Of a stretch of 64,000 nt of DNA, positions 19,096-28,297 are shown one piece after another. The stretch lies in assembly GCA_026125665.1 (NCBI GenBank), contig JAHCKS010000002.1, forward strand, positions 1 to 64,000. The letters are read 5' to 3'. The stretch comes from Rubrivivax sp. GTDB lineage: Bacteria; Pseudomonadota; Gammaproteobacteria; Burkholderiales; Burkholderiaceae_C. Position 1 is the stretch's first letter; each line of letters starts with the position of its first letter. Below the pieces are notes generated by a model, which made no database searches, was not told the DNA's origin, and was given only the letters and a program-made list of their open reading frames with translations. The position numbers and the translations under genes are program-made.

Positions 19096-21075
19096 GTGAA
19101 GATCAAGGTGCGAGCCCGGCTCGCCGCCTGGGTGCTGGCCGTTGCGTCGGCCGCGGGTTGTGGTGGCGGCGCAGGAGAGGGCGGTGCCGAAGAAGCAACG
19201 TCGTCGCCCACCGGCTTGGCGCCGGCGCGAACGGCTCCCGGTGCGGTGCTCTTCGACGACGCGTCGGCCCTGCGGCCATTCCGGCAAGGGGCCGTCTGGC
19301 GCTATCGGGGCGAACAGGTTCCGCAGACGGGTGCCTTCCCGGTGCGGTACGAGACGCTGACGACGCACGCCTCGGCCCATGCGAGCGGCGTCGAGGAGCA
19401 CACGTCCAACGCGGCCAACGCCGCCGAGCCGGAGCTTGTGCAGGTCGTCCATGCCGGGGGCGACATCTTCTCTGACGCAAGCCTCGACTTCTCCGGCAAG
19501 GGCGAGCCGGGTCGCGTGCGCTTCGTCGAACTGCGTTCGCCGGTGCGTGCGGGCGACCTGTACACCATCGTCGACCGCCGCCTCACCGACACGAACATCG
19601 ACGTGGACGGCGACCGGCAGCCCGACACGCTGGACCTGGCCATCCATGTCCGAGTCCTGGGCCTGGAAACGGTCGCGCTGCCCAACCTCCCGCCGATGGA
19701 ATCGGTGCGGACGCAGATGCTGATCCAGTCGCGGGTGATCCCGAGCAGCACCCGGGTGCCGGGACCGATCGTCGCAGGCCGGGTCGATACCTGGTACGCA
19801 CCCGGCGTCGGGGTGGTCCGCCGGACGTCTCGCATGCCCGCGGTCGGACTCGGCGAGGAGACGATCGAAGAGCAACTGGTGTCCTGGAACGGCATCACAT
19901 CCGGCGTCGGGGCCATGTCGCCGCAGGCACTCACCATCCCCGCGTCCAGCCCGGTGTTCCCCGGCCATGGGCTCCCGCCGTTGACGTGGCCGCTTGCGTT
20001 CGGATTCGATACGCACGCGTTGGTCGTGACCCATCAGCCGCGCGACACCTCCGGCCCATATTGGTTGTCGGGGCTCGTGAGCAAGGTCGACCTGTCCGGG
20101 CGCGTCGTGCACAGCAAGCCCATCCCGGGTTACATGAACGACGTCCGTCAACGCGTGTGGCCCTATCGCCACGGCCTGGTCATGCAGACCCCCGTGCCGA
20201 ACGAGCCGATGCAAATCGCGTTGACTCGCTTCGACACCGAGGGCACCGCCATCGGTTCGGTCACGCACAACCTGACGGGGGCGCACGATGTCAACTTGGG
20301 CTTGGCGGTGGAAGGCGCGGTCGATGAAGACGGCACGGTCTGGCTGCTCTTCACGCGCGACTTCCGCGACATGCCCAAGTCTTTCGAGAAAGAGCTCGTG
20401 CTGCGCGCGTACGGGCCGGACGGCGCCGAGCGGTTTCCGGAGATGCTTGTGCAAACGGGCTTGCCGTGGGGCTCCAACCCCGGCCATGCCATTGCCGTTG
20501 CTCGAGGCAGGGCCGTGATGAGCTGGCGCGGTGGCCCGGCGGGCAGCGACGTCTTCATCGGATCGGCGGGCCTGAACGAGGCGCCGCAGGTGAAGCTCCT
20601 GGCGGCGGGGTCGCCCGGCTCCGCCTCCGCCGTGACACCGCTGCGCCTGGGCGCCACGAGCGCGTTGATTTGGCAGGCTCCGCCGGGTGGCCTGTCTCTG
20701 GGCGCCAGTGGTGGTGTCCTGATCGACGAAGCGTTCGAGATGAAGCGTGCCGGAAGCGACTGGCTGGCCGAGCAGCTGCCCGGGGTGCCCTCGTTTTCGA
20801 TGACGCCGCCAGCGAACCGCGGCCCGCGCATCGCCATCTCGACCACCACGGTCGGACGGCTCTGGCCCGACGACTCCTGGGACTCGCGCATCGACGTCGT
20901 CGCCTGGGTCGATGCAGGCACGCGCGCGCTGGCGCTGGAGCCGGGCCGGTCGGTGCGCTTCCCCGCGACCGAGATGGGTGGTCATGCCGTGTTTGCCGAC
21001 CGCGTGCTGGTCTTCGGTCAGCAGTACGGGAAGCTGACGAGCACGATCGTCTGGACTCCGCCGGCGCGACCCTAG
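19096..21075 (+). CDS. Large secreted lipoprotein of unknown function
   Basis: A 659-residue protein with a lipoprotein signal (basic start, then VLAVASAAGC with Cys as the lipidation site, followed by GGGAGEGG). The mature part is beta-rich with repeated DFSG, DVNLGLAVEGAVDEDGTVW and TALIWQAPPGG-type strands, suggesting a beta-propeller. I recognise no family. The GTG at 19096 has GGGAGG about nine bases upstream. Codon use is less GC-extreme than in neighbouring genes, which hints at a separate origin. It is convergent with the acylase gene. Confidence 0.75.
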   Translation: MKIKVRARLAAWVLAVASAAGCGGGAGEGGAEEATSSPTGLAPARTAPGAVLFDDASALRPFRQGAVWRYRGEQVPQTGAFPVRYETLTTHASAHASGVEEHTSNAANAAEPELVQVVHAGGDIFSDASLDFSGKGEPGRVRFVELRSPVRAGDLYTIVDRRLTDTNIDVDGDRQPDTLDLAIHVRVLGLETVALPNLPPMESVRTQMLIQSRVIPSSTRVPGPIVAGRVDTWYAPGVGVVRRTSRMPAVGLGEETIEEQLVSWNGITSGVGAMSPQALTIPASSPVFPGHGLPPLTWPLAFGFDTHALVVTHQPRDTSGPYWLSGLVSKVDLSGRVVHSKPIPGYMNDVRQRVWPYRHGLVMQTPVPNEPMQIALTRFDTEGTAIGSVTHNLTGAHDVNLGLAVEGAVDEDGTVWLLFTRDFRDMPKSFEKELVLRAYGPDGAERFPEMLVQTGLPWGSNPGHAIAVARGRAVMSWRGGPAGSDVFIGSAGLNEAPQVKLLAAGSPGSASAVTPLRLGATSALIWQAPPGGLSLGASGGVLIDEAFEMKRAGSDWLAEQLPGVPSFSMTPPANRGPRIAISTTTVGRLWPDDSWDSRIDVVAWVDAGTRALALEPGRSVRFPATEMGGHAVFADRVLVFGQQYGKLTSTIVWTPPARP

Positions 21076-21139
21076 GGCGGGATCCCGGTCAGGTCCGAAC
21101 CACCCTGCGTACCACGGTGCCGCCCGGCGAGCCGGGAGA

Positions 21140-23593
21140 TCAAGGCATCACCAGCCTCAAGACCGGCCCGACCCTCTCCCGCGCCACGTCGTCCGGATGG
21201 AACGGCAGCCGCGGCCACGCCTTGCGCGAGTACAGCCGCAGCTGGTCCGTCGCATGCGGCGAAGCGGGGTCGGTGCTCTGGCCGTAGGTGAGCAGCGCCT
21301 CGGCCACCGGCCCGCGCGCGTCGAAGGTCACGGTCTGCACGTAGCTCGTGCCGTAGTCGATGCGGATGCCCCTGGGGCCGATGCCCGGGCTGGCGCCGTC
21401 GCCGAGGTAGTTGAGCACGCCCTCGATGCCGTGGCCGCCGTGCAGCGCGATGGGCTCGTCGGTGATGGCCGGGCGCTGCACGTCCGCGAGCGGCGTGTCG
21501 AGCGCGAAGCCGGCGGCGCGCACCTTGCGCACGGCCGCGGCGAGGGCCTCCCACACCCGGCCGGCCACGTCGCCGTCGGCCAGGTTCAGGCCGCTGGGCG
21601 TGCGTGCCGGCTGCGCCCGGTCGTGCGGCACGCGCCACAGCTTCTGCACGCCCTGCACGCCGCGCCAGAACTCGCGGAAGAGGTGCGCGCCGCGTGAATC
21701 GAGGTCGCTGCGGCGGTCCCAGCCGGCCAGCGCTGTGCAGCCGTCGCGCGCGTCGGCCGTCGGCGCCCCGGGTGCGGCGGCGCACGCGGCGAGCAGGTCG
21801 GGCAGCACGCGCTCGGCGGCGTGGTTGCGGTTGGCGAAGAGCTGGCGCTGCAGGCCGGTGAGCGTCACCGGCCCGGCCGCGACGAGCTCGGGCAGCTCGG
21901 TCAGGGAGGCGCGCGTGCGCAGCTGCCGGATGACGCCATCGCCGACGAGGGGCGAGATGCCGTCGAAGCGCTGCGCCGGATGGGTGTGCACGAAGCTGTC
22001 GTTGCTGTTCATCACCCAGTCGCTGCGCACGGCCACCGGCAGGCGCTCGAGCGGCGTCAGGCCGGGCGCGGGAGACGCGGGGTCGCGCCGCCACTGGCAC
22101 TCGCTCCTGCTGCCGTCGAGCACGACGAGGCCGGCCGCGGCGCGCAGGCGCACGGCCGCGTCGCTCGGCCGGCAGCGCTCGAGCAGCGCCGCGTCGACAT
22201 CGGGCACGACGCTCGCGTCGGCGTAGAAGGCGCTGCCGTGGCGGTCGGCGGCGATGGTGTTGACCCACGGCGTGCCCAGGTGGGCGAGGCCCTGGCGGAT
22301 GTCCTCGACGCTGCCGGCGCGCGCGATGGCCAGCCACGTTGCCGTGCCGCGCAGGTTGCCGGCGTTGGCGTCCTGCAGCGCGTAGGCGCGCTCGGTGGTC
22401 CAGGCCAGCCCGGCACGCGGCATCGAGACCACGGGGCCGAAGCGCGTGTGCCACACCGGCTGCGACTTGCGCTCGCCGCCGGCGGCCTCGACGGCGATGG
22501 TGCGCGAGCGCATCTTCTCGGGCGCGCCGTCGACGACGTAGCTCGTCGGGTCGCCCGGCACCAGCTTCAGCTCGTGCAGCGTGAAGCGCCGCCCGGTGGA
22601 GACGGTGTGGCTCCACGCCACGTCCTTGTTGAAGCCGATCACCACCATCGGGAAGGTGCCGATCGACGCGCCCATCACGTCCAGCTGGCCGGGCACGGTG
22701 AGGTGCACCTGCCAGAAGCGGTTCGTGCCCACCCAGGGGAAGTGCGGGTTGCCGAGCAGCAGGCCGTGCGGCGTGCGCGTGGCCTCGCGCCCGAAGGCCC
22801 AGGCGTTGCTGCCGAGCGGCGGATCGACGAGGCCGGTCTCGCGGGCATATGCGGCGGCCGCGGCCACGTCGATGTCCGACGATGCACCGGCACCGGCCGC
22901 GGTCGACGCGACGTTGCCCGCCGGCTTCGGCGGCGCCGCGCCGAGCATCGCGTCGGCCAAGGCCGCCACACCGGCCTGCACTGCCGTGAGCTCGCCGATG
23001 CGCAGGTACTCGGCCGCCGTCATCGGCTTCACCCAGGCGGCGTTGTTGCACGCGGCCGGCAGGCGGCCGGCGTGGTCGGCGAGGTAGCGGTTGTAGCCGG
23101 CGACGTAGCCCCGGTTCAGTGCCTGGGCTTCGGCCGACGTGGCCGCGGCGGCGCGGGCCAGCGCCGCGTCGTCCATGTGCGCGGCGATGAACAGGTCGAC
23201 GATCTCGTTGGGAAGCCGGCGCAGGCCGAGCTGGCCCGTGCCGTTGGCGCCGAACGTGCGCGCGCGTTCGCCGCGCACGGTGACCAGGTGCTCGGCCGTC
23301 ATGCAGACGTTGTCCTGCGCATGCGCGTAGGCCATGCCGTAGGCGAGCGTCTCGAGGTCGGGGGCGCTGACATGCGCGACGCCGTGCGCGGTGCGCTGGA
23401 CGAGCGCGGCGCGGCCGCCGTCGGCGCCGGCCGGCACGGCGCCAGGCGAAGGTGCGCTTGGCCCGGTGGCACAGGCCGCCAGCAGCAGGGCGCCGGCCGC
23501 GGCAGCGAGTGGCGCCTGCGCGGCACGTGCGCGCGCCAGGGCCCGCGGGCCGTTCCTCGTCGTCTCCGACGTCGTCATCGTCGTCACTTGCAT
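21140..23593 (-). CDS. Penicillin acylase family (Ntn-hydrolase) lipoprotein
   Basis: An 817-residue precursor. A lipoprotein signal (LLLAACATG) precedes an alpha-chain domain (TAHGVAHVSAPDLETLAYGMAYA in two parts; QDNVCMTAEHLVTVRGERA), a linker, and the beta chain whose expected N-terminal nucleophile is the Ser of PPLGSNAWAFG. The block LLLGNPHFPWVGTNRFWQVHL and MGASIGTFPMVVIGFNKDVAWSHT (in parts) are typical of PvdQ/QuiP/aculeacin-type acylases. It may hydrolyse acyl-homoserine lactones or related amides in the periplasm. The ATG at 23593 precedes the AhpD-like gene's stop by only a few bases, so the two are probably one operon. Confidence 0.88.
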   Translation of the reverse strand: MQVTTMTTSETTRNGPRALARARAAQAPLAAAAGALLLAACATGPSAPSPGAVPAGADGGRAALVQRTAHGVAHVSAPDLETLAYGMAYAHAQDNVCMTAEHLVTVRGERARTFGANGTGQLGLRRLPNEIVDLFIAAHMDDAALARAAAATSAEAQALNRGYVAGYNRYLADHAGRLPAACNNAAWVKPMTAAEYLRIGELTAVQAGVAALADAMLGAAPPKPAGNVASTAAGAGASSDIDVAAAAAYARETGLVDPPLGSNAWAFGREATRTPHGLLLGNPHFPWVGTNRFWQVHLTVPGQLDVMGASIGTFPMVVIGFNKDVAWSHTVSTGRRFTLHELKLVPGDPTSYVVDGAPEKMRSRTIAVEAAGGERKSQPVWHTRFGPVVSMPRAGLAWTTERAYALQDANAGNLRGTATWLAIARAGSVEDIRQGLAHLGTPWVNTIAADRHGSAFYADASVVPDVDAALLERCRPSDAAVRLRAAAGLVVLDGSRSECQWRRDPASPAPGLTPLERLPVAVRSDWVMNSNDSFVHTHPAQRFDGISPLVGDGVIRQLRTRASLTELPELVAAGPVTLTGLQRQLFANRNHAAERVLPDLLAACAAAPGAPTADARDGCTALAGWDRRSDLDSRGAHLFREFWRGVQGVQKLWRVPHDRAQPARTPSGLNLADGDVAGRVWEALAAAVRKVRAAGFALDTPLADVQRPAITDEPIALHGGHGIEGVLNYLGDGASPGIGPRGIRIDYGTSYVQTVTFDARGPVAEALLTYGQSTDPASPHATDQLRLYSRKAWPRLPFHPDDVARERVGPVLRLVMP

Positions 23594-23598
23594 CGTCC

Positions 23599-24192
23599 TC
23601 AACCCTTGCCCTTCGGCACCCGCCCCATCAGGTAGAACTCGTCGTTCGGCCGCATGCCGATGGTGTTGGCCATGCGGTTGCTCATGCCGAAGAACGCGGT
23701 GATGGCGGCGATGTCCCAGGCGTCCTCGGCGCTGAAGCCGTGTTCGGCCAGCGCCGCGAAGTCGGCCTCGCCGACCTCGTGCGAGCGCTGGCACACCTTC
23801 ATCGCGAACTCGAGCATGGCGCGCTGGCGCGGCGTGATGTCGGCCTTGCGCCAGTTCACCGCCACCTGGTCCGATACGAGCGGCTTCTTCTCGTAGATGC
23901 GCAGGATGGCGCCGTGCGCCAGCACGCAGTACAGGCAGTTGTTGGCCGCCGACGTGGCCACGACGATCATCTCGCGGTCGCCCTTGGTCAGGGAACCGCC
24001 CTCCTTCAGCATCAGCGCGTCGTGGTAGGCGACGAAGGCGCGCCACTCGTCGGGCCGGTGCGCCAGCGCCAGGAAGACGTTGGGCACGAAGCCGGCCTTG
24101 GCCTGCACCTCGAGGATGCGCGTGCGGATGTCCTCGGGCACCTGCTCGAGGGTGGGCACGGGGTAGCGCGAGATCGGGGGCGGGGGGCTCAT
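23599..24192 (-). CDS. Peroxidase-related (AhpD-like) protein
   Basis: A 197-residue carboxymuconolactone-decarboxylase/AhpD-fold protein. The redox motif is NCLYCVLAHG (CxxC followed by H three residues on), preceded by REMIVVATSAAN, as in the uncharacterised peroxidase-related family. It probably reduces peroxides or protects against oxidative stress in the cytoplasm. The ATG at 24192 has GGAG eight bases upstream. It lies between msbA and the acylase, all on the minus strand. Confidence 0.88.
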   Translation of the reverse strand: MSPPPPISRYPVPTLEQVPEDIRTRILEVQAKAGFVPNVFLALAHRPDEWRAFVAYHDALMLKEGGSLTKGDREMIVVATSAANNCLYCVLAHGAILRIYEKKPLVSDQVAVNWRKADITPRQRAMLEFAMKVCQRSHEVGEADFAALAEHGFSAEDAWDIAAITAFFGMSNRMANTIGMRPNDEFYLMGRVPKGKG

Positions 24193-24230
24193 CGGGGTGT
24201 CTCCGGTGTTGCGCGGTGTCGCGCAGGGGG

Positions 24231-26018
24231 TCAGGTCTTGAACTGCATCGCGTGCAGCCGCGCGTAGAGGCCGCCGGCGGCCAGCAGCGCGGCGTGCGTG
24301 CCCTGCTCGGCGAGCCGCCCGCCTTCGAGCGCGACGACGCGGTCGGCATGCTCGATCGTCGACAGGCGGTGCGCGATGACGAGCGTCGTGCGCCCGATCA
24401 TCAGCCGTTCGAGCGCCGCCTGCACCGCGCGCTCGCTCTCCGAGTCGAGCGCCGACGTGGCCTCGTCGAGGATGAGCACGGGCGCGTCCTTGAACAGCGC
24501 CCGCGCGATGGCCAGCCGCTGGCGCTGGCCGCCCGACAGCTCGCTGCCGTTGTGGCCGATCACCGTGTCGAGCCCCTGCGGCAGGCCGTCGACGAACTCC
24601 AGCAGCGCCGCCGCGCCGAGCGCGTCGCGCACACGCACCACGTCCGCTTCCTCGCCGAGCGAGACGTTGGCGGCGATCGTGTCGTTGAACAGCACGACGT
24701 CCTGGCTGACGAAGGCGAACTGGCGGCGCAGCGCCGCGATGTCCCAGTCGTGCAGCTCGACGCCGTCCAGCAGGATGCGCCCGGCCGTCGGCTCGAGGAA
24801 GCGCGGCAGCAGGTTGACGAGCGTCGTCTTGCCGGCGCCCGAGGGGCCGACCAGCGCCACCGTCTCGCCGGCGCGCACGTCGAGCGTGACGCCGTCGAGC
24901 GCCGGCGCGTTCTCCTCGGCGTAGCGCAGGCTCACGCTCTCGAAGCGGATGTCGCCCCTGGCGCGCGGCACCGGGGACGCGGGCGCCGCGGTATCGCGAC
25001 CCCCGGCGGCATGGCCCGTGCCGAGTTCCGTGCCATGGTGGCTGCCGCCGGCCTCGGCCGGCGTCGCCTCGGCGAGGTTCATGCCGCGTTCCACGGCCGC
25101 CAGGCCGCGCGTGATGGGCGCCATCACGTCCGACAGGTGCTTCAACGGCGCCACCAGCAGCAGCATCGCGCCGACGAACGCGACGAACGTGCCCACCGTG
25201 CCGCCGGTGAGGTTGCTTTGCCACAGCGCCAGCGCGATCACCGCCGACAGCGCGACGGCGGCCAGCATCTGCGTCACCGGCGTCATCGCCGCGCCGGCCA
25301 CCACCACCTTCAGCATCAGCCGGCGCAGCGTGTCGGCGCGCTGCATGAAGCGCCGCGCCTGCGGCGCCTCGGCACCCTGCAGGCGCACGATGCGCCAGGC
25401 AAGCACGTTCTCCTCCACCACGTAGGCCAGCTCGTCGGTGGCACGCTGGCTTTCCACGGTGAGGCGGTGCAGCCGGGCGCCGAGCTTGCGCATGACGACG
25501 GCCACTGCCGGGAACAGCACGCCGACGAACAGCGTGAGCTGCCAGTTCAGCCACAGCAGGTAGGCCAGCAGCGCCACCAGCGTGAGCGAGTCGCGCACCA
25601 GCGACAGCATGGCGTTGGTGAGGATCTGCACGCCGGCCTGCACCTCGAACACGAGGCTGTTCGTCAGGCCGCTGGCCGTCTGCTGCGCGAACAGCGCCGG
25701 CTGCGCGCGCAGCAGCCGCTCGAACATCGCCTCGCGCAGCAGCAGCACCGCACGCTGCGCCGACCACGCCAGGCCGTACTGGGCCAGGAAGCCGGCGGCG
25801 CTGCGCAGCGCGAACACGCCGATGATGGCCGCCGGCACCATCCACAGCGGGATCTGCTGGCCGCCGAAGCCCTGGTCGAGCAGGCGCTTGAGCAGGTCGG
25901 CCAGCATCGGCTCGGTGGCCGCCATCAGCGTCGCGCCGACGACCGTGGCGGCCAGCCCGAGGCGGCTGGTGCGAAAGTAGGGCGCTAGGCGCCGGAAGCG
26001 CTCGAGAAGGCTGGGCAT
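24231..26018 (-). CDS. msbA: Lipid A export ABC transporter MsbA
   Basis: A 595-residue half-transporter that flips lipid A-core across the inner membrane. Six membrane helices precede an ATPase with Walker A GPSGAGKTTLVNLLPRFLEP (read in two parts), signature SELSGGQRQRLAIARAL, Walker B VLILDEATSALDSESE and an H-loop AHRLSTIEHAD. The cytoplasmic-loop text VFEVQAGVQILTNAMLSLVRD is MsbA-like. A low-complexity Ala/Gly/His insert (about residues 325-355) links the two domains and is longer than in E. coli. Confidence 0.88.
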   Translation of the reverse strand: MPSLLERFRRLAPYFRTSRLGLAATVVGATLMAATEPMLADLLKRLLDQGFGGQQIPLWMVPAAIIGVFALRSAAGFLAQYGLAWSAQRAVLLLREAMFERLLRAQPALFAQQTASGLTNSLVFEVQAGVQILTNAMLSLVRDSLTLVALLAYLLWLNWQLTLFVGVLFPAVAVVMRKLGARLHRLTVESQRATDELAYVVEENVLAWRIVRLQGAEAPQARRFMQRADTLRRLMLKVVVAGAAMTPVTQMLAAVALSAVIALALWQSNLTGGTVGTFVAFVGAMLLLVAPLKHLSDVMAPITRGLAAVERGMNLAEATPAEAGGSHHGTELGTGHAAGGRDTAAPASPVPRARGDIRFESVSLRYAEENAPALDGVTLDVRAGETVALVGPSGAGKTTLVNLLPRFLEPTAGRILLDGVELHDWDIAALRRQFAFVSQDVVLFNDTIAANVSLGEEADVVRVRDALGAAALLEFVDGLPQGLDTVIGHNGSELSGGQRQRLAIARALFKDAPVLILDEATSALDSESERAVQAALERLMIGRTTLVIAHRLSTIEHADRVVALEGGRLAEQGTHAALLAAGGLYARLHAMQFKT

Positions 26019-26176
26019 CGGGGCGGTCCGGCCGCACCTGCGGCGGGCGCGGCGGCGGGGCGGCGGGCATTATCGGCGCGGCCCCTGCGCCGGCTGCCGG
26101 TGGCGCCCGCGGGCCCGGCGCACCGAGCCAAAGCGTGACGGCGCGTTGTCCTACGGGGGCGTGCGAACGTGCTGCC

Positions 26177-26182
26177 TACAAT
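26177..26182 (+). promoter_or_regulatory. Likely -10 box upstream of tolB
   Basis: TACAAT lies about 115 bases upstream of the tolB ATG in an otherwise GC-rich, gene-free stretch between msbA and tolB. No convincing -35 was found at 16-18 bp, so this is only a candidate. Confidence 0.35.
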
Positions 26183-26297
26183 CGCCGCCCATCGCTCCTG
26201 GCGTTCGCGCGGCCGCTGCCGGCCGCCGTCGCACGGCTGCAGGCCCGGCGCCTGCCCCGCCCATTCAACCGGTGCCTGCGGGCGCCCTCCGACCACG

Positions 26298-27614
26298 ATG
26301 CATGGTGTGAACTCGAAGGCGTCGCCGCGCCACCCCTCGCCACCCTCGCGCCGGCGGGCGCTCGGCGCGCTGGCGGCCGCCGGCCTGGCTGCGCCCCTGC
26401 TGGCGCGCGCGCAGTTCCGCATCGAGATCGCCGGCGTCGGCGCGACGCAGGCGCCGATCACCGTGGCCACGTTCCGCGACGAGAACCTGGCCGGCGTCTC
26501 GATCGCGCAGGTCATCCGTGCCAACCTCGAGCGCAGCGGCGTCTTCCGCCACGTGCCCACCGAAGAGCCGCTGGACGAGCGCAGCATCGTCCGGCTGCCC
26601 GACTGGAAGGCCAAGGGCACCGACGCGCTGGTCGCCGGCTCGGTGGCGAAGCTGGCCGACGGCCGCTTCGACATCCGCTACAAGCTGTGGGACACGGTGA
26701 AGGGCGAGGACCTGCTCGGCCGCAGCACCGTCGTGCCGGCGGGCGACCTGCGGCTGGCCGCGCACCGCATCTCCGACGAGATCTACCAGCAGCTGACCGG
26801 CGAGCGCGGCGTCTTCGCCACGCGCATCACCTACGTCGTGAAGGCCGGGCGGCGCTACACGCTGCACGTCACCGACGCCGACGGCGAAGGCGGCCACGTC
26901 GCGCTGACGAGCCCCGAGCCGATCATCAGCCCGGCCTGGAGCCCCGACGGGCGCCAGATCGCCTACGTCTCGTTCGAGGACCAGAAGGCGGTGGTGTGGG
27001 TGCAGGACCTGCTGTCAGGCGAACGCCGGCGCGTCGCCAACTTCCGCGGCAGCAACAGCGCACCGGCCTTCTCGCCCGACGGCCGCACGCTCGCCGTGGC
27101 GCTGGCGCGCGAGGGGCTGACGCAGCTGTACACGATCCCCGTGACGGGCGGCGAGCCGCGGCGCCTGACGCAGAGCAACGCCATCGACACCGAGCCGCTG
27201 TTCAGCGCCGACGGCCGCTACCTCTACTTCGTCAGCGACCGTGGCGGCGGCCCGCAGATCTACCGCATGAGCCCGGGCGGCGGCGGTGCCGAGCGCGTCA
27301 CCTTCTCCGGCGCGTACAACATCAGCCCGAGCCTGAGCCCCGACGGCAAGTCGCTCGCCTACATCACGCGGCAGAACGGCGCCTTCCGCATCAGCCTGCT
27401 CGAGCTGGAGACGGGCTCCGTGCGGCAGCTCTCGGACACCCGCGACGACGAGCGCCCGAGCTTCGCGCCGAACGGCCGGCTCATCGTCTATGCCACGCGG
27501 CAGCGCGGCACCGACGTGCTGATGACGACGACGCTGGACGGGCGCATCAAGTCGCGCCTGGTGGTTTCCAGCGGCGACGTGCGCGAGCCGGCCTGGGGGC
27601 CGTTCGGCCGGTAG
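26298..27614 (+). CDS. tolB: Tol-Pal system periplasmic protein TolB
   Basis: A 438-residue periplasmic protein. The signal peptide SRRRALGALAAAGLAAPLLA carries a run of arginines and may be Tat-type. The N-terminal domain (FRIEIAGVGATQAPITVATF in part) is followed by a six-bladed propeller with TolB repeats such as SPAWSPDGRQIAYVSFE, APAFSPDGRTLAVALA and SPSLSPDGKSLAYIT. It links Pal to TolA during outer-membrane constriction. The ATG at 26298 was chosen because it sits just ahead of the signal peptide. The first gene of tolB-pal-cpoB; tolQRA is not next to it. Confidence 0.95.
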   Translation: MHGVNSKASPRHPSPPSRRRALGALAAAGLAAPLLARAQFRIEIAGVGATQAPITVATFRDENLAGVSIAQVIRANLERSGVFRHVPTEEPLDERSIVRLPDWKAKGTDALVAGSVAKLADGRFDIRYKLWDTVKGEDLLGRSTVVPAGDLRLAAHRISDEIYQQLTGERGVFATRITYVVKAGRRYTLHVTDADGEGGHVALTSPEPIISPAWSPDGRQIAYVSFEDQKAVVWVQDLLSGERRRVANFRGSNSAPAFSPDGRTLAVALAREGLTQLYTIPVTGGEPRRLTQSNAIDTEPLFSADGRYLYFVSDRGGGPQIYRMSPGGGGAERVTFSGAYNISPSLSPDGKSLAYITRQNGAFRISLLELETGSVRQLSDTRDDERPSFAPNGRLIVYATRQRGTDVLMTTTLDGRIKSRLVVSSGDVREPAWGPFGR

Positions 27615-27700
27615 CGCAAGCGGGCCGGCCCCGAGAAACCTTTGCCGCGGTGCCAACTCGAACCGGGCGTTCCACACCTCATACCCGCAAGGAGAGAGCC

Positions 27701-28297
27701 ATGAACCCGAAGACCTTCCCGACGACGGGCGCGCGCAGCCTGTTCGCCCTGCTGGCCCTGGCCGGCGTGCTGGCCGCTTGCGACTCCACGCCGATCGCGC
27801 CCGACAAGCTGCCCGCGGTGGAAAGCCGCCCGACGGCCGGCACCGGCTCCGCGGCCGGCGCCGGCACCGGCGGCAGCACCGCCGGCGGCGCGCAGTCGCA
27901 GGTGGCCACCGTCGACCTCACGCGCAGCGGCACCGCCGGTGCCGCCGGCTCGGCGCTGCTGGCAGCGCCGACGCAGCGCGTCGTCTACTTCGACTTCGAC
28001 AGTTTCGCCATCCGCGATGAGTTCCGCCCGCTCATCGAGGGGCACGCGCGCGTGCTGGCCGGCAACCGCGGCAAGCGCATGGTGATCGAGGGCCACACCG
28101 ACGAGCGCGGCGGCCGCGAGTACAACCTCGCGCTCGGCCAGAAGCGTGCCGAGGCGGTGCTGCGCTCGATGGCGCTGCTCGGCGCCTCCGACGGCCAGCT
28201 CGAGGCCGTGAGCTACGGCAAGGAGCGCCCGGTCGCCCTCGGCAGCGACGAGGCCGCCTGGGCCAAGAACCGCCGCGCGGAGCTGAAGGACAAGTGA
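27701..28297 (+). CDS. pal: Peptidoglycan-associated lipoprotein Pal
   Basis: A 198-residue outer-membrane lipoprotein. The lipobox LAGVLAAC is followed by a Gly/Ala-rich linker and an OmpA-like domain: VVYFDFDSFAIRDEFRPLIE, VIEGHTDERGGREYNLALGQ and RRAELK. It binds peptidoglycan and TolB. AAGGAGAGAG lies just upstream of the ATG. It is 86 bases downstream of tolB, and its stop overlaps the start of cpoB. Confidence 0.95.
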   Translation: MNPKTFPTTGARSLFALLALAGVLAACDSTPIAPDKLPAVESRPTAGTGSAAGAGTGGSTAGGAQSQVATVDLTRSGTAGAAGSALLAAPTQRVVYFDFDSFAIRDEFRPLIEGHARVLAGNRGKRMVIEGHTDERGGREYNLALGQKRAEAVLRSMALLGASDGQLEAVSYGKERPVALGSDEAAWAKNRRAELKDK